Below the pieces are notes generated by a model. That model did no database searches, was not told the origin of the DNA, and saw nothing but the letters and a program-made list of their open reading frames with translations. DNA of 64,000 nucleotides from NCBI RefSeq assembly GCF_006782915.1, contig NZ_VCNP01000058.1:62001-126000 (forward strand). The letters are read 5' to 3'. The position numbers were made by a program, and so were the translations under genes. Positions 12,001-17,809 of the stretch are shown here, one piece after another; the stretch's first letter is position 1; each line of letters begins with the position of its first letter. The DNA is from Streptomyces calvus (GTDB lineage Bacteria; Actinomycetota; Actinomycetes; Streptomycetales; Streptomycetaceae).

Positions 12001-15000
12001 GCTTCTCCGGCTTCACCCTGCAGAACGGCCTCGCCACCGACGGCCACTGCAAGGCGTACGCGGACGCCGCCGACGGCACCGGCTGGTCCGAGGGCGTCGG
12101 CCTGCTCGTGGTGGAACGCCTGTCCGACGCCCGCCGCAACGGGCACGACGTGCTCGCCGTGGTCCGCGGCTCCGCCATCAACCAGGACGGCGCCTCCAAC
12201 GGCCTGACCGCACCCAACGGGCCCTCCCAGCAGCGCGTCATCCGCCAGGCCCTGGCGAGCGCCGGACTCGGCCCCGCCGACATCGACGCCGTCGAGGGCC
12301 ACGGCACCGGCACCCCGCTCGGCGACCCCATCGAGGCGCAGGCCCTGCTGGCCACCTACGGCCAGGACCGGCCCGCCGACCGACCGCTGCTGCTCGGCTC
12401 CATCAAGTCGAACATCGGCCACACGCAGGCCGCCGCAGGCGTCGCCGGGATCATCAAGACCGTCATGGCGATGCGGCACTCCGTCCTGCCGAAGACCCTC
12501 CACGTCGACCGGCCCTCCACCCACGTCGACTGGGAGGCCGGCGCGGTGCGGCTGCTCACCGAGCCGGCGCCGTGGCCGGAGACCGGCAGGCCCAGGCGCG
12601 CCGGTATCTCGTCCTTCGGCATCAGCGGCACCAACGCCCACACCATCATCGAGCAGGCACCCGAGCCCGAGACGGTGCCCGAACCGGGCGGCTCCGCGGC
12701 GACCGGCACCGCGGCCCCCGCGCCGGCCCTCTCGGTCGTCCCGTGGCCCGTCTCCGCGAAGTCCGAGGCAGCCCTGGACGCCCAGGTGTCCCGTGTCGCC
12801 GCCCTCACCGGCCGCTCCCCGCTGGACGTGGGCCACTCCCTGGCCACCGGCCGCGCCCTGTTCGATCACCGCGCGGTCCTCCTCGCCGGACCCGGCGGGC
12901 AACCCCTGGAGGTGGCGCGGGGCCGCGCCGCCCACCGCACCACCGCCGTCCTGTTCTCCGGACAGGGCTCCCAGCGGGCCGGCACGGGACGCGAACTGTA
13001 CGCCGCTTTCCCGGTGTTCGCCGAGGCCCTGGACGCCGTACTGGCCCGCCTGGACACCGGCGGCGAAGTCCCCCTGCGGGCCGCGCTGTTCGCCGCCGAG
13101 GGCACGCCCGAGGCGGACCTCCTCGACACCACCGGCTACACCCAGCCCGCACTGTTCGCCGTCGAGGTCGCCCTGTACCGGCTCGTCGAGTCCTGGGGTG
13201 TGCGGCCCGACTACGTGGCCGGTCACTCCGTCGGCGAGATCACCGCCGCGCACGTCGCCGGGGTGCTGTCCCTGGACGACGCCTGCACGCTCGTCGCGGC
13301 CCGCGCCCGGCTCATGCAGCAACTCCCGGCGGGCGGCGCCATGATCGCCGTCCAGGCCACCGAGGAGGAGATCACCCCCAGGCTGACCGACGGCGTGGCC
13401 CTGGCCGCCGTCAACGGACCCGACTCCGTCGTCGTCGCCGGCACCGAGGAGGACGTCCTCACCCTCGCCGCCCTGTTCACGGCGGACGGCCGCAAGACGC
13501 AGCGGCTGGCGGTGAGCCACGCCTTCCACTCGCCGCTCATGGAGCCGATGCTCGACGCCTTCCGCGACGTCGCAGAGACACTGACGTACGCCGAGCCGCG
13601 CATCCCCGTCGTGTCCAACCTGACCGGCGAGATCGCCGACCCGGCGCTGCTGTGCTCCGCCGACTACTGGGTGCGCCACGTCCGCGGCACCGTCCGCTAC
13701 GCCGACGGCGTGCGCGCCCTGGCCGACGCCGGAGTGACCGCGTTCCTGGAGGCCGGACCCGGCGGTGTCCTCACCGCACTGACCCAGCGCTGCCTGGACA
13801 CCGACCTCGACACCGTCGCCGTACCCGCGCTGCGCACGGACCGCGACGAGGAGACCGCGCTGCTCACCGGGCTCGCCCGGCTCCACACCGCCGGTGTCCG
13901 CGTCGACTGGGCGGCCTGGTTCCGGGGCACCGGGGCGCGCCGCACCGAACTGCCGACCTACCCGTTCCAGCGGGAGCGGTTCTGGCCCCGCCCGGCCGCC
14001 CTGACCGGCGACGTCGGCTCGGCCGGCCTGGTCTCCGCCGACCACCCGCTGCTCGGCGCCGCCGTGCCGCTGGCCGACTCCGAAGGCGCGCTGTTCACCA
14101 GCCGGATCTCCCTGCAGGTCCACCCCTGGCTGCTCGACCACAAGGTCGGCGGCACGGTGATCCTGCCCGGCACCGGCTACCTGGAGATGGCCATTCGCGC
14201 CGCCGACCAGGTCGGCTGCGGCCGCGTCCAGGAACTCGTCCTGTCCACCCCGATGGTGCTCGACGAGAAGGTGCCCACCGCCCTCCAGGTCGTCCTCGGC
14301 GCCCCGGACGACGAAGGCACCCGCAGCATCGCGTTCTACTCCCGCCCGTCCGACGCCACCGACGCCCCCTGGACCCGGCACGCCACCGGCACCCTCGCCG
14401 CGGACGAGCACACCGCCCCGTTCGACGTGCCCGTCTGGCCGCCGGCGGACGCCCGGCCCATGCCGGTCGACGGCACCTACGAGCGCACCGAGTACGGCCC
14501 CAGCTTCCAGGGGATGCGCACGGTGTGGATCCGCGGACAGGAGGCCTTCGTCGAGGTCGCCCTGCCCGAGGAGATCGCCGGGGACGCCCAGTACTTCGGC
14601 ATCCACCCGGCCCTGCTCGACGCCGTCCAGCACGCCAACGGCTACCTCGGCGTCGGCAGCGAGGACAACCCGCTGCTGCCCTACATCTGGAGCGGCGTCT
14701 CCCTGCACGCGGCCGGCGCCACCACCCTGCGGGTCCGCATCACCAGGCTCGGCGACGAGTCGGTCACCCTCACGGCCGTCGACGCCGAAGGCGCGCCCGT
14801 GCTCTCCGCCGAGGCCCTGGTGCTGCGCGCCCCGAGCGTGCCGCGCGCCCCGGCGGCCACCGGCGGCCAGGAACCGGTGTTCCGCCTCGACTGGGTCACC
14901 GCACCCGAGGTCAAGCCCACCGAAGGCCTGCGGGCCGCCACCCTGGGCGCCGACGTCCTCGGCACCGGCACCACCCTGTCGTCCCTCGCCGACCTCACCG

Positions 15001-17774
15001 ACCCGGCCGACGCCCCCGACTACGTCCTTGTTCCGCTCCACGGGCAGTACACGGCCCCGGACGGCACGGACGCGGGCGGCGGCGACCCGGCCGCACCCGG
15101 CACGGACGTCCCCGGCGCCGTCCACGCCCTCACCGCCCGCACCCTGGAACTCGTCCGCCAGTGGCTGGACCACGACCGGTTCGACCGCACCCGCCTGGTC
15201 TTCGTCACCCGTCACGCGGTGGCCGCCGCCGACGGCGAGACGGTGCGGGACCTCGCCGCGGGCGCCGCCTGGGGTCTGGTGCGCTCGGCCCAGTCCGAGA
15301 ACCCGGACCGGTTCGTCCTCGTCGACCACGACGGACGGGACGACGTCCTCGCCCTGCTGCCGGACCTGCCGGCCCTGCTCGCCACCGGCGACGCCCAGTT
15401 CGCCGTGCGCGAGGGCACCGTCCGCGTCGGCCGGCTGGACCGCCTCGCCACCGGCGCCGGGCTGCTGCCGCCCGTCGACGTGCCGTGGCGGCTCGACACC
15501 ACCGGCAAGGGCACCCTGGACAACCTCGTCCTCGCCCCGTGCCCGGAGGTGCTGCAGCCGCTCGGCGACCACGAGGTCAGGATCGACGTCGACGCCACCG
15601 GCCTCAACTTCCGCGACGTCCTCAACGCGCTCGGCATGTACCCCGGCGAGTCCGGCCCGATGGGCACCGAGGCCGCCGGTGTGGTCACGGCCGTCGGCCC
15701 CGCCGTCACCGGACTGCGGCCCGGCGACCGGGTGTTCGGCACCGTACCCGGCGGCTTCGGACCGGTCGTCGTCGCCGACGAGCACTACCTCGCCCGCGTC
15801 CCCGACACCTGGACCCAGCAGCAGGCGGCCTCCGTGCCGCTGGTGTTCCTGACCGCCCTGTACGCGTTCCGTGACCTGGCGGGTCTGCGGGCGGGGGAGT
15901 CGGTGCTGGTGCACGCCGGTGCGGGCGGTGTCGGCATGGCGGCGGTGCAGTTGGCCCGGCATCTGGGTGCGGAGGTGTTCGCGACCGCGAGCGAGGGCAA
16001 GTGGGACACGCTGCGCGGGCTGGGTCTGGACGACGATCACATCGCGTCGTCGCGTGATCTGGGCTTCGAGGAGAAGTTCCGGGCCGTGACCGGCGGCCGG
16101 GGTGTGGACGTCGTGCTGAACGCGCTCGCGGGCGAGTTCGTGGACGCGTCGCTGCGGCTGACCGCCGACGGCGGCCGGTTCCTGGAGATGGGCAAGACGG
16201 ACATCCGCGACCCGCGGACGATCGACCGGGTGACCTACCGGGCCTTCGACCTCGGCGAGGCCGGACCCGAACGCAACCGCGCACTCCTCGGCGAACTCCT
16301 CGACCTGTTCTCCGAAGGCGCCCTGCGACCCCTGCCGCTGAAGGTGTGGGACGTACGACGGGCACGCGAGGCGTTCCGCTTCATGAGCCAGGCCAAGCAC
16401 ATCGGCAAGATCGTGCTGACGATGCCGCCGCGCTGGAACCCCGACGGTACCGTCCTCGTCACCGGCGGCACCGGTGCGCTCGGCGGACACCTCGCCCGCC
16501 GCCTCGCCGCCGCGGGCATGCGGCACCTGCTGCTGACCAGCCGACGCGGACCGGACGCACCCGGCGCCGCCGAACTCGCCGCCGAACTACGGGAACTCGG
16601 CGCCGAGGTGACCGTCACGGCCTGCGACACCGCCGACCGCGACGCCACCGCCGCGCTCCTCGCCGACGTCCCCGCCGCCCACCCGCTCACCGCGGTCGTG
16701 CACACGGCCGGCGTCCTCGACGACGGCGTCGTCGCCTCGCTCACCCCCGAACGGCTCGCCACCGTCCTGCGGCCCAAGGTCGACGCCGCCTGGCACCTGC
16801 ACGACCTCACCCGCGACCTGGACCTGGCGGCGTTCCTGCCGTTCTCGTCCATCGCCGGCGTCATGGGCAGCCCCGGCCAGGGCAACTACGCCGCGGCCAA
16901 CTCCTTCCTCGACGCGCTCACCGCGCACCGCCGCTCCCTGGGCCTGCCCGGCACCTCCCTCGCCTGGGGCCCCTGGTCCCACGAAGGCGGCATGACCAGC
17001 ACCCTCTCCGACACCGACATGCGCCGCATGCAGTCCGGCGGCCTCCCGCCGCTCTCCGTCGACCAGGGCTTCGGCCTCTTCGACATCGCACGCGGCTCCG
17101 ACGAGTCGTTCCTGGTCCTGGTCGGCCTCGCCCCCGGCGCCATGCGCGGCGCCGCCCCCGAGGACCTGCCGCCGCTCTTCCGCGGCATGGTCAGGAGCAG
17201 CCGCCGCACCGCCGCCGCCACCGACGCGGCCGGAGCGGCCGCCGCCCTCGGCGCCAGGCTCGGCGAACTCCGCGCCGACGAACGCGTCCGGTACGTCACC
17301 GACCTGGTCCGCGAACAGGCCGCCCGGGTCCTCGGACACGCCACGCCGAAGGCCGTCGACGTGACCCAGGAGTTCCGGGAGCTCGGCTTCGACTCACTGA
17401 CCGCCCTGGAACTGCGCAACCACCTTGCCACGGCGACCGGGCTGCGCCTGCCGGCCACCCTGGTCTTCGACTACCCGACCCCCACGGCACTCGCCGAACA
17501 CTTCGTCTCCGAACTGGCCCCCGGCGACGAGCGCCCGCAGGGCCCCTCGCTGCTCGCCGAACTCGACCGCCTGGAAGCCCTCTTCGCGGCCGGCGAGCAC
17601 GACGAGATCACCCGCGCGGGACTCGCGCTCCGGCTCGGCCAGATGCTGGACAAGGTGCGCGGCAGCGCGCCGGAGCAGACCGGCACCCCCGTGGACGACG
17701 CCTTCGAATCGGCCAGCGCCGACGAGGTGTTCGCCTTCATCGACAACGAGCTCGGCCGCATGGGCGACCACTGA
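1..17774 (+). CDS. Gene A: modular type I polyketide synthase, 5' partial (KR-ACP + three modules)
   Basis: The reading frame is already open at the window edge (first full codon at 3) inside a ketoreductase, so the start lies upstream; the Met at 108 is internal. It stops at TGA 17772-17774, giving 5923 visible residues. Domain order is KR(end)-ACP, KS-AT-DH-ER-KR-ACP, KS-AT-KR-ACP, KS-AT-DH-ER-KR-ACP, then a C-terminal docking segment (17520-17771) ending in an acidic helix with the residues DEVFAFIDNELGR. All three complete ATs have GHSVGE and HAFH, the malonyl-CoA signature. All KS domains have DTACSSS. The middle KR has lost its catalytic residues. The downstream gene starts 35 nt later and has a matching docking start, so this protein probably hands its chain to gene B. 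It is a cytosolic megasynthase. Family and domain calls are secure; the final product is not known. Confidence 0.97.
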   Translation, partial: YAAANVFLDALAQQRAASGLPALSLAWGAWAPSAGMTGSLSDADMQRIAASGAAPIPVERGLALFDTATGSAEALVVPIGATGGDLRIPGAVPPLLRNLVRGTRRSAATAVGGASTAADLTRRLLALPEDERVRDVVELVRVEAAAVLGHSSPKAIDPGREFRELGFDSLTAVELRNRLTTATGLRLSATLVFDYPTPHGLAEHLVAELLDERGDLGTPLVAADVADDPVVVVGMACRMPGGITTPDDLWRMLADGEDRITAFPTDRGWDLDALFGGGHDNRGVSATRRGGFLHDVAGFDAAFFGISPREALAMDPQQRLLLETSWEAFERAGIDPAGLRGSATGVFVGTTGQDYANLVMTSREDVEGHASTGLATSVISGRVAYALGLEGPALTVDTACSSSLVALHLAAQSLRSGESSLALAGGVTVLSTPMNFSGFTRQGGLAADGLCKAFADSADGTGWSEGVGLLVLERLSDARRNGHDVLAVVRGSAINQDGASNGLTAPNGPSQQRVIRQALASAGLAAADVDAVEAHGTGTTLGDPIEAQALLATYGQDRPADRPLLLGSIKSNIGHTQAAAGVAGVIKMILAMRHGALPKTLHVDRPSTHVDWEAGAVRLLTETTAWPDTHRPWRAGVSSFGLSGTNAHVILEQPDTTPEQPEPSTTPSVTPAVVPWPVSARSEDALPGQVQRVTSLDAESALDVGFSLASGRSVFEHRAVLLADAEGEQPVEVARGRAAERSTAVLFSGQGSQRAGMGRELYDRFPVFAEALDAVLDRLDAQLERPLREVLFAEAGTAEAELLDSTGFTQPALFAVEVALYRLVESWGVRPEFVAGHSVGEITAAHVAGVLSLEDACTLVAARARLMQRLPAGGAMVAVQAAEEEVVPRLTDGAALAAVNGPDAVVIAGVESEVLALADVFAGEGRKTQRLVVSHAFHSPLMEPMLAAFREVAEKLTYAEPSIPVVSNVTGEIAEPGLLSSAEYWVRHVRGTVRFADGGRVLAGAGVNAFLELGPDGVLTGMAARVLDGAGDVVSVAVLRKDRAEETALLTALARLHVTGVDVDWAPCFEGTGARRVALPTYAFHHERYWPRPAAHTGDVTGAGLRPAEHPLLGAATALAASEGVLFTGRLSLATHPWLADHTVGGGMVLFPATGFLELAVRAGDEVGCECVEEFTLATPLLLPEDTAVVVQVWVGAPDESGARKVSLYSRPADAAEETWTEHAAGVLGTTARTLGFDASVWPPRGAVAADLEGFYERTEYGPVFRTIRAVWKRGDEAFVEAALPTEADDAGYYGMHPALLDAAVQSVGFAGLDDEHKLLPFLWGGVSLHAAGASMVRFRVARTGEDSVSIAAVDVEGAPVLSAESLVLRVPAGGQAPAARRTELDSLLRLEWTAAPETAADPSVRHATLPALGTDAAALDGLTGTETLVCVPVSGDGHGDDVPRATHTLVAHALDLVQEWLRRDRFEAARLVFVTRGAVRAGHGDRVADLPAAAVWGLLRAAHSENPTRFALVDLDADTRVESVLPLLPELLAGGDAQFVVRDGDVLVGRLDRVVTGAGLLPPAQSPWRLDSTAKGDLDALTLVPCPEVLDGPEGRQVRLEVRAAGLNFRDVLNALGMYPGEAGLLGAEAVGVVTATGPEATDFAPGDRVMGMVPGGLGTDVLIDERFLVRVPDGWTDEQAASMPLVFLTASYGLTELAGLRAGESVLVHAGAGGVGMAAVQWARHLGAEVFATASEGKWDTLRGLGLDDDHIASSRDLGFEEKFRAVTGGRGVDVVLNALAGEFVDASLRLTADGGRFLEMGKTDIRDPRAIDRVTYRAFDLGEAGPERTREMLRELVGLFAEGALSALPVRVWDVRRAREAFRFMSRAQHVGKIVLRMPPRWNPDGTVLVTGGTGALGGHLARHLAASGTRHLLLTSRRGPDAPGAAELAAELRELGAEVTVAACDTADRDATAALLAGIDPARPLTAVVHTAGVLDDGVVTSLSAERVSDVLRPKVDAAWHLHELTRDLDLAAFVMYSSVSGVMGSAGQGNYAAANVFLDALAQQRAASGLPALSLAWGAWAQDGGMTGTLSDVSARRIAASGAPPLTVEQGLALWDAATLSDEPYLVPLGASGNTRMPGEVPPLLRNLVRGTRRAAATAVGGARVAENLTRRLLETREEERVRVLLNLIRGEAATVLGHSSPKAVEADRDFHDLGFDSLTAVELRNRLTAVTGLRLSATLVFDYPTPTVLAEHLVTALLDEKRVAGTPAATGTVLPATADDPVVIVGMACRMPGGVSSPEELWRLVVEGREGISAFPTDRGWDLDTLMRGGHGGHGRSATSEGGFLYDVADFDAGFFGISPREALAMDPQQRLLLETSWEAFERAGIDPATVRGSRTGVFVGTSGQDYTTLVMNSSEDAEGHAPTGLATSVISGRLSYTFGLEGPAVTIDTACSSSLVALHWAAHALRSGECSLALAGGVTVMSTAMGYAGFTRQGGLAPDGRCKAFADAADGTGWSEGVGMLVVERLSDARRNGHPVLAVVRGSAVNQDGASNGLTAPNGPSQQRVIRQALASAGLAAADVDAVEAHGTGTTLGDPIEAQALLATYGQDRPADRPLLLGSIKSNIGHAQAAAGVAGVIKTVMALRHGILPKSLHIDAPSTHVDWTEGEVRLLTETVDWPDTGRPRRAGVSSFGISGTNAHTIIEQAPESEPVAQAVEPGRVPEVVPWPVSAKSEEALEGQLDRITTLDAESALDVGFSLASGRSVFEHRAVLLTGADGAPTEVARGRATERFLAVLFSGQGSQRAGMGRELYDRFPVFAEALDAVLDRLDAQLERPLREVLFAEPGSAEAELLDTTGFTQPALFAVEVALYRLVESWGVRPEFVAGHSVGEITAAHVAGVLSLEDACTLVAARARLMQGLPAGGAMVAVQAAEEEVVPRLTDGVALAAVNGPDAVVIAGSESEVLALADVFAGEGRKTQRLVVSHAFHSSLMEPMLAAFREVAEKLTYAEPSIPVVSNVTGEIAEPGLLCSAEYWVRHVRGTVRFADGVRALAGAGANAYLELGPDGVLTALTRRCLDAGADPVAVPALRKDRPEETALLTALAELHVAGVRVDWKPCFDGTGARRTELPTYAFQRARYWPDAQRTTAGGTGADPLDAAFWTAVEGEDLTTLAADLAVDTDALGAVLPALSTWRRRQRDQAMVDSIRHHEVWKPLSLPSTAPAATGTWLAVVPEGLADDAWVAAVLAAVGTDVVPLTVGTDDRDALAGRLRGLLSEHTALTGVLSLLALTDTAETPAVPTAVLLQALLDAEINAPLWCVTRGAVAVAGTERITAPGQAAVWGLGRVAALELPVRWGGSIDLPAVLDDRAARRFAAVLAGHDGEDQMAVRDSAVFGRRLVPAPEAAPDAGWEPSGTVLVTGGTGGRGAHVARWLAAAGAARLVLVSRRGPDAPGAAELAAELRELGAEVTVTACDAADRDALAAVLADIPEDTPLTGVVHAAGIVDDGVLDDLTPERFAALHRARTVPAVHLDELTRDLDLTAFVLCSSVAGTIGTAGRANLAAATAVLDALARRRRSEGLPATSIAWGAWTDEEAGADATVTDTTDAGTTGTGAAGRPARTAGHPAVHPDLALAALRQAVTRPEPTPVVFDPRQPQVLDGLIGIRGSALLRDLPDARQALADAATARERTETAASGLAARLRQLPAAERTAVMGDLVRTHAAAVLGHPGPEAVAPDRTFRDLGFDSLTAIELPNRLALATGLRMPATTVYDFPTAQALAEHLVAEILGEQDTESGADRVSAAGLSDDPIVIVGMACRLPGGVRSPEDLWRMLSEGRDGIEAFPEDRGWDLATLETGGADGRGRSATLRGGFVAGAAEFDAGFFGISPREALAMDPQQRLLLETTWEAFERAGIDADALRGSRTGVFVGTNGQDYSTLVMNSREDLEGHAGTGLAASVVSGRLAYTFGLEGPAVTVDTACSSSLVALHWALQALRAGECDLAVAGGVTLMSTPSGFSGFTLQNGLATDGHCKAYADAADGTGWSEGVGLLVVERLSDARRNGHDVLAVVRGSAINQDGASNGLTAPNGPSQQRVIRQALASAGLGPADIDAVEGHGTGTPLGDPIEAQALLATYGQDRPADRPLLLGSIKSNIGHTQAAAGVAGIIKTVMAMRHSVLPKTLHVDRPSTHVDWEAGAVRLLTEPAPWPETGRPRRAGISSFGISGTNAHTIIEQAPEPETVPEPGGSAATGTAAPAPALSVVPWPVSAKSEAALDAQVSRVAALTGRSPLDVGHSLATGRALFDHRAVLLAGPGGQPLEVARGRAAHRTTAVLFSGQGSQRAGTGRELYAAFPVFAEALDAVLARLDTGGEVPLRAALFAAEGTPEADLLDTTGYTQPALFAVEVALYRLVESWGVRPDYVAGHSVGEITAAHVAGVLSLDDACTLVAARARLMQQLPAGGAMIAVQATEEEITPRLTDGVALAAVNGPDSVVVAGTEEDVLTLAALFTADGRKTQRLAVSHAFHSPLMEPMLDAFRDVAETLTYAEPRIPVVSNLTGEIADPALLCSADYWVRHVRGTVRYADGVRALADAGVTAFLEAGPGGVLTALTQRCLDTDLDTVAVPALRTDRDEETALLTGLARLHTAGVRVDWAAWFRGTGARRTELPTYPFQRERFWPRPAALTGDVGSAGLVSADHPLLGAAVPLADSEGALFTSRISLQVHPWLLDHKVGGTVILPGTGYLEMAIRAADQVGCGRVQELVLSTPMVLDEKVPTALQVVLGAPDDEGTRSIAFYSRPSDATDAPWTRHATGTLAADEHTAPFDVPVWPPADARPMPVDGTYERTEYGPSFQGMRTVWIRGQEAFVEVALPEEIAGDAQYFGIHPALLDAVQHANGYLGVGSEDNPLLPYIWSGVSLHAAGATTLRVRITRLGDESVTLTAVDAEGAPVLSAEALVLRAPSVPRAPAATGGQEPVFRLDWVTAPEVKPTEGLRAATLGADVLGTGTTLSSLADLTDPADAPDYVLVPLHGQYTAPDGTDAGGGDPAAPGTDVPGAVHALTARTLELVRQWLDHDRFDRTRLVFVTRHAVAAADGETVRDLAAGAAWGLVRSAQSENPDRFVLVDHDGRDDVLALLPDLPALLATGDAQFAVREGTVRVGRLDRLATGAGLLPPVDVPWRLDTTGKGTLDNLVLAPCPEVLQPLGDHEVRIDVDATGLNFRDVLNALGMYPGESGPMGTEAAGVVTAVGPAVTGLRPGDRVFGTVPGGFGPVVVADEHYLARVPDTWTQQQAASVPLVFLTALYAFRDLAGLRAGESVLVHAGAGGVGMAAVQLARHLGAEVFATASEGKWDTLRGLGLDDDHIASSRDLGFEEKFRAVTGGRGVDVVLNALAGEFVDASLRLTADGGRFLEMGKTDIRDPRTIDRVTYRAFDLGEAGPERNRALLGELLDLFSEGALRPLPLKVWDVRRAREAFRFMSQAKHIGKIVLTMPPRWNPDGTVLVTGGTGALGGHLARRLAAAGMRHLLLTSRRGPDAPGAAELAAELRELGAEVTVTACDTADRDATAALLADVPAAHPLTAVVHTAGVLDDGVVASLTPERLATVLRPKVDAAWHLHDLTRDLDLAAFLPFSSIAGVMGSPGQGNYAAANSFLDALTAHRRSLGLPGTSLAWGPWSHEGGMTSTLSDTDMRRMQSGGLPPLSVDQGFGLFDIARGSDESFLVLVGLAPGAMRGAAPEDLPPLFRGMVRSSRRTAAATDAAGAAAALGARLGELRADERVRYVTDLVREQAARVLGHATPKAVDVTQEFRELGFDSLTALELRNHLATATGLRLPATLVFDYPTPTALAEHFVSELAPGDERPQGPSLLAELDRLEALFAAGEHDEITRAGLALRLGQMLDKVRGSAPEQTGTPVDDAFESASADEVFAFIDNELGRMGDH
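3..632 (+). other. Module A0 (partial): KR C-terminal part and ACP
   Basis: Starts exactly at the KR catalytic Tyr (codon 3-5, in YAAAN). The KR tail runs to about 330 and the ACP covers 357-632, with the phosphopantetheine Ser of LGFDSL at 507-509. KS, AT and any DH or ER of this module lie outside the window, so its extender unit and full reduction level are unknown. The KR tail closely resembles that of module A1 at 6108-6225, which points to module duplication. Confidence 0.9.
2088..2980 (+). repeat. AT block shared by A1 and A2 (second copy 8196-9088)
   Basis: The AT coding DNA is almost identical at an offset of 6108 bp, the length of one module. Scattered synonymous changes cluster in short patches. 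The block shows the same G- and T-ending codon style as the AT cassettes of gene C. Confidence 0.85.
5095..5440 (+). repeat. ER core block shared by A1 and A3 (second copy 15884-16229)
   Basis: The NADPH-binding half of the two ER domains is nearly identical in DNA at an offset of 10789 bp, while flanking ER sequence differs. A2, which lies between, has no ER, so the copy spans a whole module. Confidence 0.85.
6795..11330 (+). other. Module A2: KS-AT(malonyl)-KR(inactive)-ACP, ketone-forming
   Basis: KS 6795-8075 (Cys 7314). AT 8337-9235 with GHSVGE (Ser 8622) and HAFH, malonyl type. There is no DH or ER: a KR structural subdomain follows the AT directly. The catalytic KR half (10203-10740) keeps an NADPH loop (TGGTGGRG) and the Ser of CSS, but the catalytic Tyr is Leu (10641-10643), the Asn four residues on is Thr, and the Lys is Arg (about 10530). 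The KR should not reduce, leaving a beta-ketone. A linker rich in Thr, Ala, Gly and Asp (about 10740-10850) follows. ACP 11043-11330 has Ser 11196 but ELPNRL in place of ELRNRL. Confidence 0.93.
11376..17515 (+). other. Module A3: KS-AT(malonyl)-DH-ER-KR-ACP, fully reducing
   Basis: KS 11376-12656 (Cys 11895). AT 12942-13845 with GHSVGE (Ser 13227) and HAFH, malonyl type. DH 14037-14840 has an intact HxxxGxxxxP (His 14139, Pro 14166) and Asp 14619. ER about 15480-16430 has the HAGAGGVGMAA loop near 15911. KR 16449-17150 has Tyr 16887, an SS pair and LDD (B type). ACP 17250-17515, Ser 17394. All catalytic residues I can place are present, so full reduction is expected. The ER core is nearly identical in DNA to the A1 ER. 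Confidence 0.94.
17520..17771 (+). other. C-terminal docking domain of gene A
   Basis: After the last ACP comes a Leu-rich helical stretch, a polar linker, and a final acidic helix with DEVFAFIDNELGR. This is the layout of the helical class 1 C-terminal docking domain known from DEBS-type synthases. Its natural partner is the coiled-coil start of gene B, 35 nt downstream. The partner assignment is inferred from adjacency and class only. Confidence 0.8.
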
Positions 17775-17792
17775 GACGAGCCGATTCACCAC

Positions 17793-17799
17793 AGGAAGG
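17793..17799 (+). promoter_or_regulatory. Ribosome binding site of gene B
   Basis: AGGAAGG lies 10 nt before the ATG at 17810, in the 35-nt gap after gene A. It fixes the start of gene B and, with the short gap, suggests co-transcription of A and B. Confidence 0.85.
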
Positions 17800-17809
17800 T
17801 ATTCCCGTC

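Noticed and set aside
456..16526. Very long minus-strand open frame (over 5000 codons) opposite gene A
   Set aside because: It is a shadow of the coding strand: GC-rich third positions remove stop codons on the other strand. Its translation is low-complexity Gly/Arg/Ala/Val with no domain, and the plus frame has clear PKS motifs throughout.
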